A DNA stretch of 37,893 bases from an uncultured Bacteroidales bacterium (GTDB lineage: Bacteria > Bacteroidota > Bacteroidia > Bacteroidales > Muribaculaceae): assembly GCA_902782465.1 (NCBI GenBank), contig CACZNH010000025.1, positions 1-37,893 on the forward strand. The letters run 5' to 3'. Under the pieces are notes generated by a model, which was not told where the DNA came from, made no database searches, and was given only the letters and a program-made list of their open reading frames with translations. Each line of letters starts with the position of its first letter. Position 1 is the first letter of the stretch. Shown here piece after piece: positions 16,638 through 24,970 of the stretch. Made by a program: the position numbers and the translations under genes.

Positions 16638-17981
16638 ATGAAAAAATATATTTTGATGCCTCTTCTGGCAGTCTTTGCTCTCACGGCCGCTGCCCAGGAC
16701 TTTGACACCGATCCCACCCTGGAGCTCGAGAACGCTGAGAAGGAAGTGAAGTTCACCGTTGGTGCCCGCATGATGGCCGACGCAGCTCTCTACCACACTG
16801 ACTTCACCCCGCTGCAGAGCGGTGCCTCGATCACCGACGCCCGCATCCGCACATCGATGACCTATAAGAACTGGTATTTCTACGCCGACTTCGGTTTTGG
16901 CGGCGGCAAGTTCGCGCAGAAGAACATCTTCCTGCAGTACAGCCACCAGGACAATGCCGACAACACCCATGCCATCAAGGTGGGTTACTACAATGACCCC
17001 GCCGGTTCCATGGCACGCAACACCTCGCTGGGCAGCTACCACTTCATCAGCCGCCCCGGCTCGAGCAACGCGCTGGGTGAGGGCCGTGAGCTGGGTATCA
17101 CCTACAAGTTCAACAACGACCACTTCATGGCCTATCAGGGTGTGTTCACCGAGAATGCTTACAACAAGGTTGAGGCAGGTTTCAACGGCATCACCGTTGC
17201 CGGCCGCTACCTGTTCCGTCCCATCGCCACCAGCAACCAGACCCTGCACGTGGGTGTGAGCGGACGCTTTGCCCACCTGGGCGGCGGCACCGTTTATAAC
17301 AACGTGCTCAAGAAGACCCTGCACCTGGGACAGCCCCTGGAGACCTACGTTGACCAGGACGAGCAGTTCGTCAGCGCCGATCTGGATTGGGCCAACAACG
17401 TGGCCAACCTTGGTGCCGAGGCTCTCTACCACAACAACAAGTTCTTTGCACGTGGTGAGTTCCTGTACAAGCACGTGACCAAGAAGCGTGACAGCTACTC
17501 ACTGTTTATCGACGCCCAGAACAACATCGACGGTTGGGGCGACATCGAATGGTGGGAGAATGCCAACAAGCTCAAGAACAACAACTTCTTTGGTGGCTAT
17601 GTAGAGGCCGGTTTCCAGATCCTGGGCAATGGCTACAAGTACAACAAGCAGGAAGGTCTGCTGGGTGGCATCGACGGCAAGTCGCTCGAAATCGTGGCAC
17701 GCTACAACTACACCGCCCTGAACAACCTCACCGACGGTGAGTACTACAATGCAGGTCGTGGCCACTACTATGCCAACGGCTACATGGAGGATTGGCCCGG
17801 CACCGGTGCTACCAGTGTTGGTGGCGGTAACGTCCACAGCGTGACCGTGGGTATGAACTACGCATTCAACAAGTATGCCCTGTTCATGCTCGACTACACC
17901 TTCCATAAGCTCGACAAGCCCTTCTTGCCCAACGACAAGAACTTCCACATGGCTCAGGCCCGCGTACAGTTCACCTTCTAA
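16638..17981 (+). CDS. OprO/OprP-like phosphate-selective porin
   Basis: 447 aa. It has a signal peptide (MKKYILMPLLAVFALTAAAQ), then a 16-18-strand barrel rich in aromatic girdles and Gly/Asn turns, ending with an aromatic strand (ARVQFTF). VKFTVGARMMADAALY, YFYADFGFGGGKFAQKN and IKVGYYNDPAGS match the Pfam porin O/P layout. By family it forms an anion-selective channel. In this operon the likely cargo is G3P or glycerophosphodiesters rather than free phosphate; that is inference from context. It is the last gene of the glp operon, with an intrinsic terminator 85 nt after its stop. Confidence 0.9.
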   Translation: MKKYILMPLLAVFALTAAAQDFDTDPTLELENAEKEVKFTVGARMMADAALYHTDFTPLQSGASITDARIRTSMTYKNWYFYADFGFGGGKFAQKNIFLQYSHQDNADNTHAIKVGYYNDPAGSMARNTSLGSYHFISRPGSSNALGEGRELGITYKFNNDHFMAYQGVFTENAYNKVEAGFNGITVAGRYLFRPIATSNQTLHVGVSGRFAHLGGGTVYNNVLKKTLHLGQPLETYVDQDEQFVSADLDWANNVANLGAEALYHNNKFFARGEFLYKHVTKKRDSYSLFIDAQNNIDGWGDIEWWENANKLKNNNFFGGYVEAGFQILGNGYKYNKQEGLLGGIDGKSLEIVARYNYTALNNLTDGEYYNAGRGHYYANGYMEDWPGTGATSVGGGNVHSVTVGMNYAFNKYALFMLDYTFHKLDKPFLPNDKNFHMAQARVQFTF

Positions 17982-18065
17982 TGGGGTAAGATCTAAGAAT
18001 CTAAATCAATCCTGATACCATTAGGGTAAAGAAAAAATGTTTCTTTAATATTTGTAAATACGTTG

Positions 18066-18108
18066 AATCCCGCCTCACCCGTGATGGGTCAGGCGGGATT
18101 TTTTATTT
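18066..18108 (+). terminator. Terminator of the glp operon
   Basis: Perfect 10-bp stem AATCCCGCCT/AGGCGGGATT with an inner CCC/GGG pair, then TTTTTATTT. It ends the glpABCT-diesterase-porin transcript. It carries no T tract on the other strand, so it does not serve miaA. Confidence 0.93.
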
Positions 18109-18127
18109 CCACGATTTGTCTTGTTTT

Positions 18128-19048
18128 CTACATCTGGTCGGCCAGGGCGAGAACTTGGCGAGTGAACTCGTCAGACTCCAGGTGGCATGAGAGCCAGTGG
18201 ATGGGCGTGCCGCGCTTTTCCATGCCACGGAACCAGGTCATCTGGCGCTTGGCGAACTGGTGGATGGCGATTTCGAGCTGGCGGAACATCTCGTCCTCGC
18301 TCAGCTGTCCCAACACGTGCTGGGTAACGAATTTGTACTCCAGGCCGTAGTAAATCAGGTCCTCGGGGGCGATACCCTCGTCGATGAGGCGCCGCACCTC
18401 GTCAATCATGCCCTCGTCGAGACGGGCACGCAGGCGGCGGCTGATGCGCTCACGGCGTGTGTCACGGTCCACCTCCACGCCGATGACCAGGGCATTTTCC
18501 ATGGGATGCGGCTCGGTGAGGGCCTTGAGTTCGGGATGCTGCTCGTAATAGCGGCAGATTTCGATGGCGCGTGTGGCACGCTGCACGGTGTCGATGTCGC
18601 TGTTGTTGCGCAGGGTCTTCATGGTCTTGAGCAACGCGGTGAGTTCCTCGAGCGACTTGCCGGCGAGCTCGGCACGCAGCGCCTCGTTACGAGGCACAGG
18701 CGGCAGCTTGATGCCCTTGACCACCGTCTCGACATACATCCCCGTGCCACCACACATGATGACGGGTTTGCCACGACCTCGGATGTCCTCATAGACACGC
18801 TCAAAGTCCTCCAGAAACTCATACAGGCTGTAACGGTAGCCCGCGGGGCGTATATCGATGAGATGATAGGGCACGCCGTCATACTCGGCCAGGTCCTTGC
18901 CCGTGCCGATGTCCATACCGCGGTAAATCTGACGCGAGTCGGCGCTGATGATTTCGCCGCCAACCGCCTTGGCCAGATGCACCGCCCGCGCCGTCTTGCC
19001 CGTCGCCGTCGGCCCCGTCACCACAAAAAACACATCCCTATAATCCAT
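18128..19048 (-). CDS. miaA: tRNA dimethylallyltransferase (MiaA)
   Basis: 306 aa from the ATG at 19048. It adds a dimethylallyl group to N6 of A37 in tRNAs reading UNN codons. P-loop GPTATGKT lies just after the N-terminus; ISADSRQIYRGMDIGTGKDL holds the DSxQxY tRNA/DMAPP site; GGTGMYVETVVKGI and FAKRQMTWFRG are conserved. The GTGKDL variant replaces the usual GTAKP and the linker is divergent. Bacteroidetes often carry two MiaA paralogues, and this looks like the less common type (inference). A TTG at 19087 would extend the frame by 13 residues encoded by simple-sequence repeats, so it is rejected. It lies 59 nt downstream of the DPP IV gene on the same strand. Confidence 0.93.
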   Translation of the reverse strand: MDYRDVFFVVTGPTATGKTARAVHLAKAVGGEIISADSRQIYRGMDIGTGKDLAEYDGVPYHLIDIRPAGYRYSLYEFLEDFERVYEDIRGRGKPVIMCGGTGMYVETVVKGIKLPPVPRNEALRAELAGKSLEELTALLKTMKTLRNNSDIDTVQRATRAIEICRYYEQHPELKALTEPHPMENALVIGVEVDRDTRRERISRRLRARLDEGMIDEVRRLIDEGIAPEDLIYYGLEYKFVTQHVLGQLSEDEMFRQLEIAIHQFAKRQMTWFRGMEKRGTPIHWLSCHLESDEFTRQVLALADQM

Positions 19049-19050
19049 AC

Positions 19051-19103
19051 TCTCCGTTATATCCGTTCCCTCCGTTTTATCCGTCAAATCCGTTTTATCC
19101 GTC
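19051..19103. repeat. TCCGTT simple-sequence repeat
   Basis: Six TCCGT words occur, including a nearly tandem TCCGTTTTATCCGTC twice, between miaA and the DPP IV gene. It is probably a slippage-prone tract and adds false codons in front of miaA if a TTG start is used. Confidence 0.6.
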
Positions 19104-19107
19104 CAGT

Positions 19108-21276
19108 TTACTTTAGGTACTGGTCGTAGAACTCCAGGGCGCGCTTGTAAACGACGTAGCGGGCCGAGCAGTCGCGGATGCTGTGGTTCATGTTGGGGAA
19201 CACCATCATGTCGCAGGTGCGGTTCATGTCCACCAGCTTGGACACATACTGCATCGAGTTGACAATGTGCACGTTGTCGTCTGCACTGCCAAACATGATG
19301 AGCACCCTACCCTTCAGGTTCTCGACACGGTTCAGCGGGAAGTTGCTGTAGCCTTCGGGGTTCTCCTGAGGCGTGCGCATGTAGCGCTCGGTGTAGATGC
19401 TGTCATAGTAGCGCCACGTGGTCACGGGAGCGATGCTCACGCCGCAGGCATAGTTGCTGCCGGGCTCACTCATCGCCATCAGCGTCTGGAAACCGCCGTA
19501 GCTCCAGCCCATGATGCCGATGTGGTCGGCATCCACCCACGGCTGCTGCGCCATGTAATTGGCGGCGGCAACAGCGTCCTCGGTCTCGTATTTGCCCAGG
19601 TTCAGGTAGGTCACCGACTCAAAGTCCTTTCCCCTGAAGCCCGTGCCGCGGCTGTCCACCTCGCACACGATGTAGCCCTCGCTGGCGAAGTACTGCTCCC
19701 AGCCCATGCGCCACTTGTTTAGCACCTCCTGTGAGCCGGGACCGTTGTAATGCTCCATGATGACGGGATATTTTTTCGTCGGGTCAAAGTCCACAGGCTT
19801 AATCATATAGCCGTTCAGGGTATAACCGTCATGCTCCATGGTGAAGAACTCCTTCTTGGGGACATCGACAGCCGTGTATTTGCGCGCATATTCCTCGTTG
19901 AGCTGCAGGTCACGCACGCGGCGGCCCTTGCGGTCATAGATGCGGTACTGGTCGGGCGTCACGGCATCGCTGTAACGGCCCACATAATAGGTAAAGTCAC
20001 CGTTGAAGATGGCCGAGGCGGTGCCTTGGCCGTCGGCGGTCGACGGTGCCAGGCGGGTCACCTTGCCCTTGGGGTCAACGCACTCCACCACACGGTTCAG
20101 CGGGCCGCATGAGGCCTGGTAATAGAAACGCTTGGTGGCCTTGTCATAGCCGTAGAACTGCGACACGATGCGGTCATTGTCGTTGGTCAGCTGACGCATC
20201 AGGTTGCCATCCAGGTCATACTGGTAGAGCTGCATATAGCCCGAGCGCTCGCTGGGGATGACAAAGAAATTGTCCTCGTACTGCACCTGCTGTGACGTTT
20301 CGGCATCCACCCATGTTTCAGAGGTCTCGTAATAGACCTGCTTGGCATCGCCCGTCATCGGATTCACGGCATAGATGCGCAAATCGTTCTGGTGGCGGTT
20401 CAGGCGCTGCACCATCAGGCGCTGCGGGTCGGGGCTGAAGGTGATGTGGCACACATAATCTTCCTCGTCAAGGGGCACATTGAGTTTCTTGAAGGTGCCG
20501 TCCACCACGTCATAGCAATGAACGCTCACGATGGAGTTCTTCTCGCCGGCAACGGGGTACTTGAAGTCGTAGCGGCCGGGATACAGCGCATACTCGTCCT
20601 TGGGGTTACAGGTGCCCTGATAGATGACCATCGACGCCATCTTCACCTGACTCTCGTCCCAGCGCAGGAAGGCCAGCGAGCGGCTGTCGCTGGACCAGGT
20701 AAAGGTATTGAGCATCCCCAGCTCCTCCTGATAGACCCAGTCGGGAACGCCGTAGATGATGTTGTTCTTCTTGCCGTCGCGGGTCACCTGCACGGTCGTG
20801 CCGTCAACCAGGTTGCGCACAAACACGTTGTTGCCCTTGACATAGGCCACGCGCTTGCCGTCGGGCGACAGCGTGGCGATCTCCTCACCCCCACCCTCGC
20901 TCAGCGACTTCATCGTCTTGTTCTTCAGGTCATAGACGTAGTAGTCGGCGCTGAAGCTGTAACGGTAAATCTCCTGCGAGTTGTTCCACAGCAGCACATA
21001 GGCGCCGTCGGCCGTCACCTCAAAGTCGTCCCATCCGGTCACCGCCTCGTTGCGGGTATCCACCAGCACGCTCTCGTCACCCTTGGCGTAGCTGATGCGG
21101 TTGATGGCATTGCCGTCATTGCTCAAGCGATAAAAGTAGCGCCCGTCACTCTTTGAAGGCTGCATCTGACCGATGCCACGGGGCGAATAGCCGCGCAGCA
21201 CACAATCCTCAAGCGTCAACGCACCGGCACCCATGGCAAGCGCCAGCATCACAATCGTCAAAACTATCTTCTTCAT
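19108..21276 (-). CDS. Dipeptidyl peptidase IV family serine peptidase (S9B)
   Basis: 722 aa, standard DPP IV length. Signal peptide 1-19 (MKKIVLTIVMLALAMGAGA) exports it to the periplasm or surface. The N-terminal eight-bladed propeller spans ~40-470, with DWVYQEE (179-185) holding the paired Glu residues that bind the free amino terminus of substrates. The C-terminal alpha/beta hydrolase has DSRGTGFRG (541-549), nucleophile Ser592 in GWSYGG, Asp666/667 in GSADDNVH and His698 in NMNHSI. It releases X-Pro (or X-Ala) dipeptides from peptides. In Bacteroidales such enzymes feed peptide catabolism. First gene of a minus-strand pair with miaA. Confidence 0.95.
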   Translation of the reverse strand: MKKIVLTIVMLALAMGAGALTLEDCVLRGYSPRGIGQMQPSKSDGRYFYRLSNDGNAINRISYAKGDESVLVDTRNEAVTGWDDFEVTADGAYVLLWNNSQEIYRYSFSADYYVYDLKNKTMKSLSEGGGEEIATLSPDGKRVAYVKGNNVFVRNLVDGTTVQVTRDGKKNNIIYGVPDWVYQEELGMLNTFTWSSDSRSLAFLRWDESQVKMASMVIYQGTCNPKDEYALYPGRYDFKYPVAGEKNSIVSVHCYDVVDGTFKKLNVPLDEEDYVCHITFSPDPQRLMVQRLNRHQNDLRIYAVNPMTGDAKQVYYETSETWVDAETSQQVQYEDNFFVIPSERSGYMQLYQYDLDGNLMRQLTNDNDRIVSQFYGYDKATKRFYYQASCGPLNRVVECVDPKGKVTRLAPSTADGQGTASAIFNGDFTYYVGRYSDAVTPDQYRIYDRKGRRVRDLQLNEEYARKYTAVDVPKKEFFTMEHDGYTLNGYMIKPVDFDPTKKYPVIMEHYNGPGSQEVLNKWRMGWEQYFASEGYIVCEVDSRGTGFRGKDFESVTYLNLGKYETEDAVAAANYMAQQPWVDADHIGIMGWSYGGFQTLMAMSEPGSNYACGVSIAPVTTWRYYDSIYTERYMRTPQENPEGYSNFPLNRVENLKGRVLIMFGSADDNVHIVNSMQYVSKLVDMNRTCDMMVFPNMNHSIRDCSARYVVYKRALEFYDQYLK

Positions 21277-21326
21277 TCTCTTGGTTTTAAGTTCTCAGTT
21301 TATGTAAAATGGCTAATTGCTAAAAG

Positions 21327-21779
21327 CTAAATGTTCAAATCCAGAATCTGGTTGGCGCTGTCCTTGGTGTTCACCTTCTCGATGATGTGCTTGACCACCC
21401 CATTCTCGTCGATGATGAACGTGGTGCGCACGGTGCCCATATAGGTGCGGCCAGCCATCTTCTTCTCGCGCCAGACGCCGAAGGCCTGGTTCAGTGTCGT
21501 GTCCACATCGGCTATCAGCGGGAACGGCAGGCTGTACTTGTCGGCAAACTTCTGGTGGCTCGCCGCGCTGTCCTTGCTCACACCCAGCAGGGCATATCCC
21601 GCACGCTTCAACGCACCGTAGCCCGTCGCCAGACTGCAAGCCTCGGCAGTGCAACCGGGAGTATTGTCCTTGGGATAGAAATAGATAATCAGTTTCTTAC
21701 CGGCAAAATCACTGGCTTTCACCTCATTGCCATTCTGGTCCACGCCCAGATTCTCAGGTATCTTGTCTCCAATCTTCAT
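21327..21779 (-). CDS. bcp: Thioredoxin-dependent thiol peroxidase (Bcp/PrxQ)
   Basis: 150 aa from the ATG at 21779; an upstream TTG adding four residues is not used. The thioredoxin-fold peroxiredoxin carries YFYPKDNTPGCTAEAC, with peroxidatic Cys43 and resolving Cys48 five residues later, the atypical 2-Cys arrangement of Bcp. PGCT and the later Arg in GTVRTTFIID complete the active site. It reduces H2O2 and organic hydroperoxides using thioredoxin in the cytosol. Monocistronic; a CAAAATTA (TAATTTTG on its strand) lies 34 nt upstream. Confidence 0.95.
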   Translation of the reverse strand: MKIGDKIPENLGVDQNGNEVKASDFAGKKLIIYFYPKDNTPGCTAEACSLATGYGALKRAGYALLGVSKDSAASHQKFADKYSLPFPLIADVDTTLNQAFGVWREKKMAGRTYMGTVRTTFIIDENGVVKHIIEKVNTKDSANQILDLNI

Positions 21780-21812
21780 AACGTGATGCAATTTTTAAGT
21801 CTATTCAAACAA

Positions 21813-21820
21813 CAAAATTA
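21813..21820 (-). promoter_or_regulatory. Candidate -7 element of bcp
   Basis: Reads TAATTTTG on the minus strand, matching TAnnTTTG. A second match (TACTTTTG) is at 21851-21844. No -33 TTTG stands at the usual spacing, so which one is used is unclear. Confidence 0.35.
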
Positions 21821-21924
21821 GTAAAAATCCGCTCAGAGTGAACACAAAAGTACATTATTATTTCGTTTTGCCTCTCCACTGCCAATTTTATCCAAAAAAA
21901 TAACATCACCTTAGGAAAAATCAC

Positions 21925-21932
21925 TATCTTTG
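21925..21932 (+). promoter_or_regulatory. -7 element of the SPOR-folE operon
   Basis: TATCTTTG fits TAnnTTTG and stands 32 nt before the ATG at 21965. No clear -33 TTTG was found. Confidence 0.5.
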
Positions 21933-21964
21933 CGCCAAATTTCGACACCAATCAATTTCTAGAC

Positions 21965-22627
21965 ATGTTTAAGAGACTAGATATCCGCCTGTTGAGCCTG
22001 TGCATTATGCTTGTTATTGCACTGGCAGCCAGCGCACAACGCCCCCAAACGACCGAACGCCTGAACCGCACGGGACAGGTCACTGTCGATGCGCCCAAGG
22101 AGCTGGAGAAACGCAACAATGCCGACCTCGGCAAGCAACCGCAACAGTCCAAGGACAAAGACAAGAAAGTCAAAGAAAAAGATAAAAAGAAAGTTGACCC
22201 CAAGAGCGAGGAGGAGAAACTCAACGACCTCGACGAGGAAGACATCAACGCCAAGAAGGAAGAGGACAAGAAGAAAGAGGAGAAAAAGAAAGAGGAAGTG
22301 ACGCCCAAGAAACCCAAGCGTCAGCACACCTCACAACAGACCATCGAGAACCGCGGCGTCGGCTTCCGCATCCAGGCCTATACCGACAATAACGCCAAGA
22401 CCGGTAAGGCCAATACGCAGAAACGCGCCCGCGACATCGCGATGAAGTTCCCGCAGTACCGCTCCTACATCTCCTACAAGGCACCGTCGTGGCGCTTGCG
22501 CATCGGCGACTTCAAGACACAGCAGGAAGCAAAGGCCGCACTGCAGCGCATCAAGAGCGTATATCCAAGCTTTGCGCGAGAAATGGTCATCGTCAAAGAC
22601 CGCATAAACATCTGGAGTAATGATTAA
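21965..22627 (+). CDS. SPOR-domain protein with charged linker
   Basis: 220 aa. The N-terminal hydrophobic stretch (about 6-24, ending ASAQ) is a signal peptide or anchor. Residues ~60-118 are almost entirely Lys/Glu/Asp with repeated KKEE blocks, a flexible charged spacer. The C-terminal ~80 residues (GVGFRIQAYTDNNA... SWRLRIGDFKTQQEAKAAL) are a SPOR fold that binds peptidoglycan stripped of stem peptides. Likely periplasmic and cell-wall associated, perhaps at the septum. Its stop overlaps the folE start by 8 nt, so the two are cotranscribed, though functionally unrelated. The family is clear; the individual role is not. Confidence 0.88.
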   Translation: MFKRLDIRLLSLCIMLVIALAASAQRPQTTERLNRTGQVTVDAPKELEKRNNADLGKQPQQSKDKDKKVKEKDKKKVDPKSEEEKLNDLDEEDINAKKEEDKKKEEKKKEEVTPKKPKRQHTSQQTIENRGVGFRIQAYTDNNAKTGKANTQKRARDIAMKFPQYRSYISYKAPSWRLRIGDFKTQQEAKAALQRIKSVYPSFAREMVIVKDRINIWSND

Positions 22628-23213
22628 AATGAAATTCAGCGACGAGGACATCCGCCTCGCCGAAAAAATAGCCGAACACTACCGCGCCATCATCGAACTC
22701 ATCGGTGAGAACCCTGACCGCGAGGGGCTGGCCAAAACGCCCATGCGCGCTGCCAAGGCCCTCATCGAGAACACCCGCGGCTACAACGAGGACGCCGATG
22801 CCATCGTGCACAGCGCCATCTTTGAGCACGAGGGCAGCGAAATCGTCATTGTCAAGGACATCGAGTTCTACTCCCTGTGCGAACATCACATCCTGCCCTT
22901 CTTCGGCAAGGTATCCATCGGTTACATCCCCGCCGGCGGCATCGTCGGCCTGAGCAAGCTGGCCCGCATCGTCGACACCTTCTCACGCCGCCTGCAGGTG
23001 CAGGAGCGCATGACGCACGACATCTGCGAGCTGCTCACACGCGTGCTGCCCAACCGTGGCGTCATCGTCTATGCCGAGGCACAGCACATGTGCATGAAAA
23101 TGCGCGGCGTCGAGAAACAGGATTCAACCACCATCACATTTGAGTATAGTGGTGAGTTTGAGGACATTCACCGCCAGAACGAGTTCTTCACTCTGCTCGG
23201 CGTGAAAAAATAA
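22620..23213 (+). CDS. folE: GTP cyclohydrolase I
   Basis: 197 aa. Converts GTP to 7,8-dihydroneopterin triphosphate, the first step of folate (and queuosine) synthesis, as a cytosolic homodecamer. NPDREGLAKTPMRAAKAL (31-48), SLCEHHILPFFGK (85-97) and QHMCMKMRGVEK are the family motifs; zinc ligands Cys87, His90 and Cys158 are intact. The start is placed at the ATG that overlaps the preceding gene by 8 nt; an ATG three codons later (MKFSDED) is also possible. Ends 35 nt before the promoter of the tRNA cluster. Confidence 0.97.
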   Translation: MIKMKFSDEDIRLAEKIAEHYRAIIELIGENPDREGLAKTPMRAAKALIENTRGYNEDADAIVHSAIFEHEGSEIVIVKDIEFYSLCEHHILPFFGKVSIGYIPAGGIVGLSKLARIVDTFSRRLQVQERMTHDICELLTRVLPNRGVIVYAEAQHMCMKMRGVEKQDSTTITFEYSGEFEDIHRQNEFFTLLGVKK

Positions 23214-23247
23214 TTTAAGAAAAAGTGATTTTTTCTGGCAAAAAATT

Positions 23248-23278
23248 TTGCCAGTTCAAAAAGTCGCTATATCTTTGC
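23248..23278 (+). promoter_or_regulatory. Promoter of the tRNA-Gly/Gly/Leu operon
   Basis: TTTG (23248-23251), a 19-nt spacer and TATCTTTG (23271-23278). The -33 box is embedded in the palindrome CTGGCAAAA/TTTTGCCAG (23236-23255), which may also serve as the end of the folE transcript. Confidence 0.85.
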
Positions 23279-23323
23279 ACCGCAATTCTCGAAAGCACCC
23301 CTCCAAAGGGGGCTGAATTGACT

Positions 23324-23396
<73 letters not shown>

Positions 23397-23443
23397 CAAC
23401 GTTCTTTGAACTTAACAATTGTACTGGAAACAGTACCCAGATT

Positions 23444-23516
<73 letters not shown>

Positions 23517-23525
23517 CTCTTTTTT

Positions 23526-23609
23526 GTCCAGGTGGCGGAATTGGTAGACGCGCTACTTTGAGGGGGTAGTGCCCAATTGGGCGTGTGAGTTCGACTCTCA
23601 TCTTGGACA
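23526..23609 (+). tRNA. tRNA-Leu (anticodon GAG)
   Basis: Class II tRNA with acceptor GTCCAGG/CTTGGAC, anticodon stem CTACT/GGTAG around TTGAGGG (GAG at 23560-23562), long variable arm GCCCAATTGGGC, and T loop TTCGACT. CCA is not encoded. The accessory segment begins directly after it, so its 3' end is a natural attachment-site candidate. Confidence 0.95.
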
Positions 23610-23618
23610 CCTTTTTCG

Positions 23619-23655
23619 AGCGGAAGCCGTTGAAATTCAACGACTTCCGCTTTTT
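23619..23655 (+). terminator. Terminator of the tRNA cluster
   Basis: Long stem AGCGGAAG-CGTTGAA / TTCAACG-CTTCCGCT with one mismatch, loop ATT-type, then TTTTTC. Begins 10 nt after tRNA-Leu. Confidence 0.9.
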
Positions 23656-23667
23656 CGTGGTCAAAAT

Positions 23668-23747
23668 TGCACACAAATTGCACACTTATTCTCTGAAAAC
23701 TGCACACTTTTTTGGCCTCTGCACACCAATTTCTGCAAATTGCACAC
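23668..23747. repeat. Five phased TGCACAC repeats
   Basis: TGCACAC occurs at 23668, 23679, 23701, 23720 and 23741, with start-to-start distances 11, 22, 19 and 21, close to whole helical turns; three copies are preceded by AAATT. This looks like an array for a DNA-binding protein on one face of the helix, such as integrase arm sites or initiator iterons. It lies between the tRNA terminator and the first gene of the accessory segment. Confidence 0.55.
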
Positions 23748-23801
23748 CACATCTCCCCGTATCTCTTTTTCTAAAAAAATCATAAGCCTCCCACCCCATC
23801 A

Positions 23802-23833
23802 TATCTCACTTTAGAGATAATTTAGTAACTTTG
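23802..23833 (+). promoter_or_regulatory. Promoter and overlapping inverted repeat of the 327-aa gene
   Basis: TAACTTTG at 23826-23833 fits TAnnTTTG. Just upstream, TATCTC-ACTTTA-GAGATA (23802-23819) is a 6-bp-arm inverted repeat covering the -33 zone, as an operator would. Confidence 0.5.
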
Positions 23834-23871
23834 CGTTCTAGAACCATTACAACACATAAAACAATGTTTCC

Positions 23872-24855
23872 ATGGCGTATTTAGCAATTAAAGAATATGG
23901 CAAACGTATTAATGAAATGGCCATCCGTTTTTCAAAGTATGATAACATATTCGATGGGGCAAGTTCATTAATGGAATATAATGAAATTCATTATATTTTC
24001 TCTCGATTGGCTTGTCGAGAGCTCTACGCTAATGATATCTACCCCGGCAACCAAAGAGTTGTTACTACCCTATATAATAAATTTGTTTTTTCAGAACTGT
24101 TGAAGAAGGCGTTTCTATCTAAACCTTTTAAGAACCAAGACACAGAAATTGAATTTATTGAAAAAGGGATTGAAGATGGATATTACCTTCTCTGTCATGC
24201 ACAGGAACTTTTGATGGCAATAACAGTAACAGCCTATCCTGACCGCTTTAAAGAATCACGCGTTAAAGAAGCCATAGCGACCCTCAAGGAGGTGACCGCA
24301 TTGACAGAAGCAAATGTTAGTAGATTTAATCTTGCTTACGCAAAACTTGCAGCTAAAGACGCCCAAAGAATTGAAATGATGCAAGCAGAGGCCGTAGAAC
24401 AAGAAAAGAATCAAGACAATAGCCCAGGCAACCAGAAAAAAGACACTGTTGCAGAATGCCCAGAAATGACTCAGAATCAAGATGGCAAACAAGTGCAGCC
24501 AGCCTATCAAGTGGCAAGAAAGTATATCATTGAGAATAATGATCTTCTTCTTCAGATACATAAATTTCTTGTTGAAACAAAAGTGCTTTTATCAGATGTT
24601 CTTTTTCCTGTTTTTCTTGACATGGCCATTAATGCAGATGCTAGCAACATCACACCTCAAAAGAAGTGGAAGTTTATTACCAGCCTTTGGTATGTAGCAA
24701 CTTGTGTAAAAGGTGATCAAAAGGTCTGGGCAAGGGATATTTGCAAATCAATCGGGAAAAAACCTAGTGATTTAACAAAGTGCGCTGAAAAAGATCCAGG
24801 ATGGCTAGATGATTTAAAAAAACTAGTGGAAAACAACCAAAAAAATCAATTTTGA
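23872..24855 (+). CDS. Hypothetical protein of 327 aa in accessory segment
   Basis: Family not recognised. It is soluble and mostly alpha-helical by composition, with no signal peptide. Two helical parts (about 1-170 and 215-327) are joined by a Gln/Asn/Glu/Lys-rich linker (about 172-212). The C-terminal part holds KWKFITSLWYVATC and KSIGKKPSDLTKCAEKDPGW. The coding sequence is clearly more A/T-rich than the core genes to the left, which together with its place after tRNA-Leu suggests transfer. It has its own promoter-like element with an overlapping inverted repeat, and its stop codon merges into GACCAGAAAA repeats. No partner gene indicates a role. Confidence 0.75.
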   Translation: MAYLAIKEYGKRINEMAIRFSKYDNIFDGASSLMEYNEIHYIFSRLACRELYANDIYPGNQRVVTTLYNKFVFSELLKKAFLSKPFKNQDTEIEFIEKGIEDGYYLLCHAQELLMAITVTAYPDRFKESRVKEAIATLKEVTALTEANVSRFNLAYAKLAAKDAQRIEMMQAEAVEQEKNQDNSPGNQKKDTVAECPEMTQNQDGKQVQPAYQVARKYIIENNDLLLQIHKFLVETKVLLSDVLFPVFLDMAINADASNITPQKKWKFITSLWYVATCVKGDQKVWARDICKSIGKKPSDLTKCAEKDPGWLDDLKKLVENNQKNQF

Positions 24856-24892
24856 CCAGAAAAGCCAGAAAAGACCAGAGAAGACCAGAAAA
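24854..24892. repeat. Four direct GACCAGAAAA repeats
   Basis: Units at 24854 (GACCAGAAAA), 24864 (GCCAGAAAA), 24873 (GACCAGAGAA) and 24883 (GACCAGAAAA) run head to tail, beginning inside the stop codon of the 327-aa gene. The 9-10 bp period matches one helical turn, iteron-like. Confidence 0.6.
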
Positions 24893-24970
24893 ATAATTAA
24901 GTAAAAATGCATTTAATTCGTTGAAACACAACGAATAAACATGTGTTAGCTTTTGTGATTTTTTCTTCAT

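Noticed and set aside
15027-17474. 815-codon open frame on the minus strand across the diesterase and porin genes
   Set aside because: It runs antisense over two clearly functional genes and their gap, has low-complexity Val/Gly/His content and no domain; it arises from GC-rich third positions.
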